This document shows, piece by piece, positions 60,305 through 64,000 of a DNA stretch of 64,000 nt (position 1 is its first letter; every line of letters starts with the position of its first letter). Both the position numbers and the translations under genes were made by a program. The notes under the pieces are model-generated. The model had not been told where the DNA came from. It saw only the letters and a program-made list of their open reading frames with translations, and made no database searches. Origin of the DNA: Coprothermobacter sp. (lineage in GTDB: Bacteria; Caldisericota; Caldisericia; Cryosericales; Cryosericaceae); assembly GCA_013824685.1 (NCBI GenBank), contig PNOG01000005.1:1-64000 (forward strand), read 5' to 3'.

Positions 60305-61765
60305 ATGAGAGATCAGAGTCGTACCCCATTTTTCGATGCTGTCCAGTCGTATATCGGCAAGCACCGCGCCGGCCTCCACATGCCGGGGCACATGGCAGGC
60401 CAGGGTATTCATCCGCGCCTCAAGGAGTTCTGGGGAGAGAATGTGTTCCTTTCCGATCTGACGGAGGTCGAAGGGCTCGACTACCTCCATCGCCCCATCG
60501 GCGTTGTCAAGGAAGCGCAGGAGCTAGCCGCTGAAGCCTACGGCGCCATCGAATCATTCTTTCTCGTCAACGGTTCGACGGTCGGAAACCAAGCCATGAT
60601 CCTGTCGACCTGCGATCCCTATGACCGCGTCATTGTGCAGCGCAATTCGCACCGCTCGATGTACGGAGCACTCATCCTCAACGAACTGCGCCCCATCTAC
60701 CTCGAGGCTGAAGAAGACCGCCTGCTTCAGTTCCAGACATTCCCGTCCAAGAAGACGTTCGCGCGCGTGCTCCGGGACCACCCTGAAGCCAAGACCGTCT
60801 TCGTGACCAACCCCAACTACTTCGGCATCAGCTCGGACATTGACTACTACGTTCAGAAAGCGCACGCCACGGGACGTCGCATCCTGGTCGACGAGGCCCA
60901 TGGGTCGCACTTCCATTTCCACCCGGACCTTCCCAAGAGCGCTGTCGATGCGGGCGCCGACATGGTCGTCCAGAGCACGCACAAGACGCTCTCTGGCCTT
61001 ACTCAGACATCCATGCTGCATCTGGGCTCACGGCGCGTGGACAAGGAATTGGTACGAGCCACGCTCACGATGTTGGAGAGCTCGTCGCCCTCGTACATCC
61101 TCATAACGGCCCTCGACGTCGCCCGTATGCAGATGGCGACGAACGGTCACGACCTGCTTCAACGGGCCATCGATCTCGCAGAGGATGCTCGACGTCGCAT
61201 CAACAACATCGAGGGGCTCTTTGCCCCGGGCAGGGAACGCGCTCACTCCGACGCCATCTATGATGTTGACCTCACCAAACTGACCGTCCATGTGTCGAGA
61301 CTGGGACTGACTGGATTCCAGGTCGAAGAGATCCTCAACAGAGACTACAACGTCGAAATCGAATTGTCTGATCTTGAGAATATCCTGGCATTCATCACGA
61401 TCGGGGCACCTAAGGAAGCAGTGGAGATTCTCATCAAGGCACTCGAGGATATCTCCCGCAAACGCCACGGCAAGACCTCCAGCATCACTCCTCCGCCACC
61501 CATCCCCAGCATTCCCGAGATGGTCCTCTTCCCGTTCGAGGCATATTATGCCAAGAGGGAGCGCGTCCGCATGGAAGACTCCGTCGGACGCATCATCGCG
61601 GAGCTCGTGACTCCCTATCCGCCGGGCATCCCGATCACAGTCCCCGGGGAAGTCATGACGCACGGGTGCGTGGACTACATGGTGTTCATGCGCGACCACG
61701 GCGCCGACCTGCAGGGCATCATCGACAAGACGGCCAGGTACGTGCAGGTCGTCAAGGAGCGCTGA
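60305..61765 (+). CDS. Orn/Lys/Arg decarboxylase family PLP enzyme
   Basis: A 486-residue fold-type I decarboxylase of the SpeA/Orn-Lys-Arg family. It opens AGLHMPGHMAGQGI. The PLP lysine is Lys227 in STHKTLSGLTQTSM, with VDEAHGSHFHF upstream. The C-terminal domain has TPYPPGIPITVPGE. It lacks the N-terminal wing of the large inducible enzymes. Arginine decarboxylation for polyamine synthesis is the likeliest role, but lysine cannot be excluded. The mRNA is probably leaderless. A strong terminator follows. Confidence 0.9.
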   Translation: MRDQSRTPFFDAVQSYIGKHRAGLHMPGHMAGQGIHPRLKEFWGENVFLSDLTEVEGLDYLHRPIGVVKEAQELAAEAYGAIESFFLVNGSTVGNQAMILSTCDPYDRVIVQRNSHRSMYGALILNELRPIYLEAEEDRLLQFQTFPSKKTFARVLRDHPEAKTVFVTNPNYFGISSDIDYYVQKAHATGRRILVDEAHGSHFHFHPDLPKSAVDAGADMVVQSTHKTLSGLTQTSMLHLGSRRVDKELVRATLTMLESSSPSYILITALDVARMQMATNGHDLLQRAIDLAEDARRRINNIEGLFAPGRERAHSDAIYDVDLTKLTVHVSRLGLTGFQVEEILNRDYNVEIELSDLENILAFITIGAPKEAVEILIKALEDISRKRHGKTSSITPPPPIPSIPEMVLFPFEAYYAKRERVRMEDSVGRIIAELVTPYPPGIPITVPGEVMTHGCVDYMVFMRDHGADLQGIIDKTARYVQVVKER

Positions 61766-61798
61766 TCGGTCACTGGACTCGTCCCTTGCCTGTCATGA

Positions 61799-61828
61799 AA
61801 ACGCCCTGACTCATACCTCAGGGCGTTT
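61799..61828. terminator. Bidirectional terminator
   Basis: Perfect 11-bp arms AAACGCCCTGA and TCAGGGCGTTT with an eight-base loop lie between two convergent genes. The A and T ends of the arms give short tails in both directions. Confidence 0.85.
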
Positions 61829-61851
61829 GACATCTCTGAGGAGAGGCAAGG

Positions 61852-62739
61852 TCAGACGGTGGACGGCGGATGGATCCGGATGAACTCAGCCTTCTCACGC
61901 AACTCCACAATGGAGCACGCGCCGACATAGCTGAGACTCTCGCGCACCTGCGTCGCAATGTGCGCCATGACCTGGGGGGCGGTGTCCGTCGTCAGCGTAT
62001 TGAGGACGACGGCTGCGGCCCCGGCGGCAAGAGCCTTGACGACGCTTGCGGCAGAGCGCACACCCATGTTGCAGATGATCGGCCTCCCGTAGAGGGACGC
62101 GACGTCCTCGACCTCCATGAGAGCGGACAGCTCGGGAACGCCAACGCCGGACAGCTCTGTCGCCTCTGCAAAGGAACTGAACCCACTACCAACGACGACG
62201 ATGTCCGCGCCGGCATCGATGACGTCTTTGGCTCCTGCGCGCGTCTGAACGTTGCCGACCATGAGTGGCAGCCAGTCATACTCTGCTTTCACCGCCTGGA
62301 TCTGGCGAAGAATCACGAGGCGGTCAGCATGCGGCACATCCACGACGATGACATCTGTCCAGACTTCCGCAAGCGCGCCTATCCATTCCAGCGCGCCCTC
62401 CCGTTCGAGATCAACGAGGGCGCCAACCACGGGGCGGCCCTTGAGGTCACAGGCCGCCCCGTCATCCTTGCACGTGAGCTCCTTGACCTTGCGCACCTCA
62501 TGCGCCTGATCCTCGACACTCCCAAACAGAGGGATGATGCCGATGCCGCCCGCCCGCGCGACGGTTGAAGCCAGGCGATAGTCAGCCGCAAACTGACGCG
62601 CCGACGTGACGAACGGTGAACACAGCACGACATTGGTCGAGAGCCTCGATTCGAGGCTGACGTCGGATGCACCGACCTCGCTTCGGCGAGGAAGAAGCAT
62701 GACGTCGTCAAAGAACAGGCCTTCCCGAAGTCCCGGCAT
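61852..62739 (-). CDS. IMP dehydrogenase/GMP reductase-like protein lacking the catalytic cysteine
   Basis: A 295-residue TIM-barrel protein of the IMPDH/GMPR family. The N-terminal FFDDVMLLPRRSEV is typical, as are VVDVPHADRL, MVGNVQTRAGAKDVIDAGADIVVVGSG and the SGVGVP that follows. At the catalytic loop, where family enzymes have GPGSICTT, this protein reads GSGFSSFAEA, with no cysteine. CBS domains and the C-terminal flap are absent. It is therefore unlikely to be a normal IMPDH. It is paired with a DUF4388 gene. AGGAGGG precedes the ATG. Confidence 0.85.
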   Translation of the reverse strand: MPGLREGLFFDDVMLLPRRSEVGASDVSLESRLSTNVVLCSPFVTSARQFAADYRLASTVARAGGIGIIPLFGSVEDQAHEVRKVKELTCKDDGAACDLKGRPVVGALVDLEREGALEWIGALAEVWTDVIVVDVPHADRLVILRQIQAVKAEYDWLPLMVGNVQTRAGAKDVIDAGADIVVVGSGFSSFAEATELSGVGVPELSALMEVEDVASLYGRPIICNMGVRSAASVVKALAAGAAAVVLNTLTTDTAPQVMAHIATQVRESLSYVGACSIVELREKAEFIRIHPPSTV

Positions 62740-62748
62740 CCTGCCCTC

Positions 62749-63369
62749 CTACTTCCTGCTCCAGAGGCCGAAGAACCCTCGACGTTGTGTCTGTTCCCGT
62801 TCCACATCCTGAGGGATACCTGGAACATCTACCTCGGCTGCAAGCCCCGCCTCTATGAATCCGTAGAGCGCCTTCGACACAGCGACACTCCCCTTGCCGG
62901 TCTTCCTGGCAATCTCACGCATCGATGCCTTGCCATCCAGTTGTGCCATCACCTGCCACTGCTCCCTGGTAAGGATCAAGTCCTTGGTAGCGCCGTCCAC
63001 CCTCAGGGCATAGACCACATCCAGGGAACCAAGCCGCCGGCGCATAGAATTCCACTCGTCGAGAGCGGCCGTCACCTGAAGGACGATGTCTGCAACCGGC
63101 ACAGACTGGTCCTTGGTCTTCGCTGTCTCACCGCTCGCAAACGAGAAACTTCCTTCGCGGAGACTGAACAAGTCAACAAGGGAACTGTATGCCGTACCGG
63201 GACCGACCTCGACAGAGACCATTCGCGAATCCTCGATGTAGAACGTCGCCTGGACGCGCCCACCAAAGATCGACGTCCCCTCGAGATTGAGGCGGCCGGT
63301 CCCCTTGCCCTGGACAATCGTCTGGAGGACTTCGTCCACCTGACAGTTGCCGAACTTCCCCTCAAGCAT
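62749..63369 (-). CDS. DUF4388 regulator with C-terminal winged helix
   Basis: A 206-residue protein. Residues 1-100 form a DUF4388 (PatA-like) domain (MLEGKFGNCQVDEVLQTIVQGKGTGRL, STFYIED-type TFYIEDSRMVSVEVG). Residues 145-200 form a winged helix (EQWQVMAQLDGKASMREIARKTGKGSVAVSKALYGFIEAGL). Such proteins relay signals in gliding and surface-growth regulation. I place the start at Met 63369, since the promoter -10 lies only four bases before an upstream ATG at 63402. It is followed within ten bases by the IMPDH-like gene. Confidence 0.8.
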   Translation of the reverse strand: MLEGKFGNCQVDEVLQTIVQGKGTGRLNLEGTSIFGGRVQATFYIEDSRMVSVEVGPGTAYSSLVDLFSLREGSFSFASGETAKTKDQSVPVADIVLQVTAALDEWNSMRRRLGSLDVVYALRVDGATKDLILTREQWQVMAQLDGKASMREIARKTGKGSVAVSKALYGFIEAGLAAEVDVPGIPQDVEREQTQRRGFFGLWSRK

Positions 63370-63406
63370 CCTTGACCCCCAGTTCCACAGCGTATAGCGC
63401 ATGTCT

Positions 63407-63471
63407 ATTGTACTCCGGTGCCCGGCATTTTACAACGTTCGCGTTGCATCCTTGGAGGCCTCCGGTATACT
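63407..63471. promoter_or_regulatory. Back-to-back promoters of the DUF4388 and exporter genes
   Basis: On the minus strand TTGTAA (63430-63435), 17 bp, TACAAT (63407-63412). On the plus strand TTGCAT (63444-63449), 16 bp, TATACT (63466-63471). The -35 boxes are nine bp apart, so the two may interfere. The plus -10 ends six bases before a GTG start. Confidence 0.75.
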
Positions 63472-63477
63472 GGGAGA

Positions 63478-63951
63478 GTGTCCACACTCGTGCAAAATAT
63501 CCTTCATATCTTTCTCATCACCATCATCCCGGGCGTCGAGGTCCGCGGCGCGCTGCCATATGCCATCGGCGTGCTCAAGATGCCCGTGTGGGAGGCGCTG
63601 CTGGTCGCAACGCTTGCCAACCTGTGCATCGCTCCGCTGTTCTATCTCCTCGAGAAGCCCGCACTCGCCATTGTGTCAAAGTGGACATGGTTCCAGCGCT
63701 ACCGCACCCGTCTCGCCGTGCGCAGCAAGTCCTCCTTGGCGAAGTATGGGCTCTTCGTTGGTCTCGCGCTGTTCGTGGCCATTCCGCTGCCAGGGACCGG
63801 CGCCTACACAGGATGCCTGATCGCTGAGTTCACACGGATGAAGAAGAGTTATGCAATCGCATCCATCTCGCTGGGCGTCCTGGGGGCGTGCACGATTGTC
63901 TTTCTCGCATCGATCGGCGTCATCAAGGGTGTCCTTGCGAAGTGGCTCTGA
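63478..63951 (+). CDS. Small multidrug export family protein (COG2426)
   Basis: A 157-residue membrane protein of the COG2426 family. The conserved core is IIPGVEVRGALPYAIGVLKMPVWEALLVATLANL and the later AIPLPGTGAYTGCLIA. Four to five helices are predicted. The family is annotated as small multidrug export, but this is not well tested. The start is the GTG at 63478, seven bases after the -10 box, so the mRNA is probably leaderless; the in-frame ATG at 63418 lies upstream of the promoter. Confidence 0.88.
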   Translation: MSTLVQNILHIFLITIIPGVEVRGALPYAIGVLKMPVWEALLVATLANLCIAPLFYLLEKPALAIVSKWTWFQRYRTRLAVRSKSSLAKYGLFVGLALFVAIPLPGTGAYTGCLIAEFTRMKKSYAIASISLGVLGACTIVFLASIGVIKGVLAKWL

Positions 63952-63960
63952 ACATCAGGT

Positions 63961-63976
63961 TGTTCCACGTGGAACA
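63961..63976. other. parS-like centromere site
   Basis: TGTTCCACGTGGAACA is a perfect 16-bp palindrome and matches the chromosomal ParB-binding consensus, of the TGTTCCAC half-site type. Such sites cluster around replication origins and are bound by ParB in chromosome segregation. It lies between the exporter stop and the next gene start. Confidence 0.85.
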
Positions 63977-63992
63977 GTGACCGGAGGACCGC

Positions 63993-64000
63993 ATGGATAG
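63993..64000 (+). CDS. Start of a gene running off the window
   Basis: An ATG at 63993 is preceded by GGAGG at the right distance (63983-63987). Only the first two codons are visible. Being next to parS, a chromosome-partition or origin-region gene is possible, but this is only inference. Confidence 0.4.

Overview
The window reads as chromosomal DNA of a moderately GC-rich bacterium (roughly 60% G+C by eye) with an anaerobe-like gene set. This includes a biotin-type carboxyltransferase subunit, an Mrp ATPase next to DUF134/NifX-type proteins, a CGGC-domain protein, and S-layer-homology and copper-amine-oxidase-type stalk domains. It also has a diaminopimelate decarboxylase. No rRNA, tRNA, CRISPR array or intact transposase was seen. 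The mixture (S-layer proteins, many leaderless genes, few close relatives recognisable) suggests a poorly sampled phylum. I considered Caldisericota/Cryosericota and deep Firmicutes, but the sequence alone does not settle it. A perfect ParB-type parS palindrome lies at the right edge (63961-63976). A cluster of four DnaA-box-like sequences lies at 58065-58152. Together they suggest the right end is near the replication origin.

Layout. 1-7 kb: SagB-type nitroreductase, flavodoxin, acetyltransferase, YgjP-like metallopeptidase, then an OmpR-type two-component pair with a very large sensor kinase. 7-13 kb: an AAA ATPase flanked by heptamer repeats, an Mrp plus DUF134-NifX operon under a palindromic operator, a DUF2202 secreted protein, a lipoprotein and a frameshifted plsY. 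13-24 kb: an S-layer-anchored peptide-binding protein, the carboxyltransferase subunit, envelope proteins, lysA, a G5/3D cell-wall protein and a Bax-inhibitor-like protein. 24-32 kb: an ArsR-controlled zinc-type efflux pump, a low-GC orphan with an ATPase remnant, a CrtC-like protein and a corrinoid/iron ABC importer.

32-42 kb: a tightly coupled acetyltransferase, M28-like peptidase and polynucleotide kinase-phosphatase operon, a low-GC plsY/ketopantoate-reductase-like pair, and a TetR-epimerase operon. 42-53 kb: a 1059-residue hybrid kinase, pirin, a RibD-like reductase, the 5-oxoprolinase set pxpBC-pxpA, an alkyltransferase and FabZ. 53-64 kb: an exporter, kinase-like proteins, PLP enzymes, homoserine kinase, a metallo-hydrolase, an arginine/lysine decarboxylase, a divergent IMP-dehydrogenase-like protein with a DUF4388 regulator, and a small-multidrug-export protein.

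Promoters are unusually easy to read here. At least thirteen fit TTGnnn, a 16-bp spacer and TAnnnT. In seven genes the -10 box ends only 6-9 bp before the start codon, implying leaderless mRNAs. Decay is also visible: two single-base frameshifts, an internally deleted DUF427 gene and a truncated ATPase copy.
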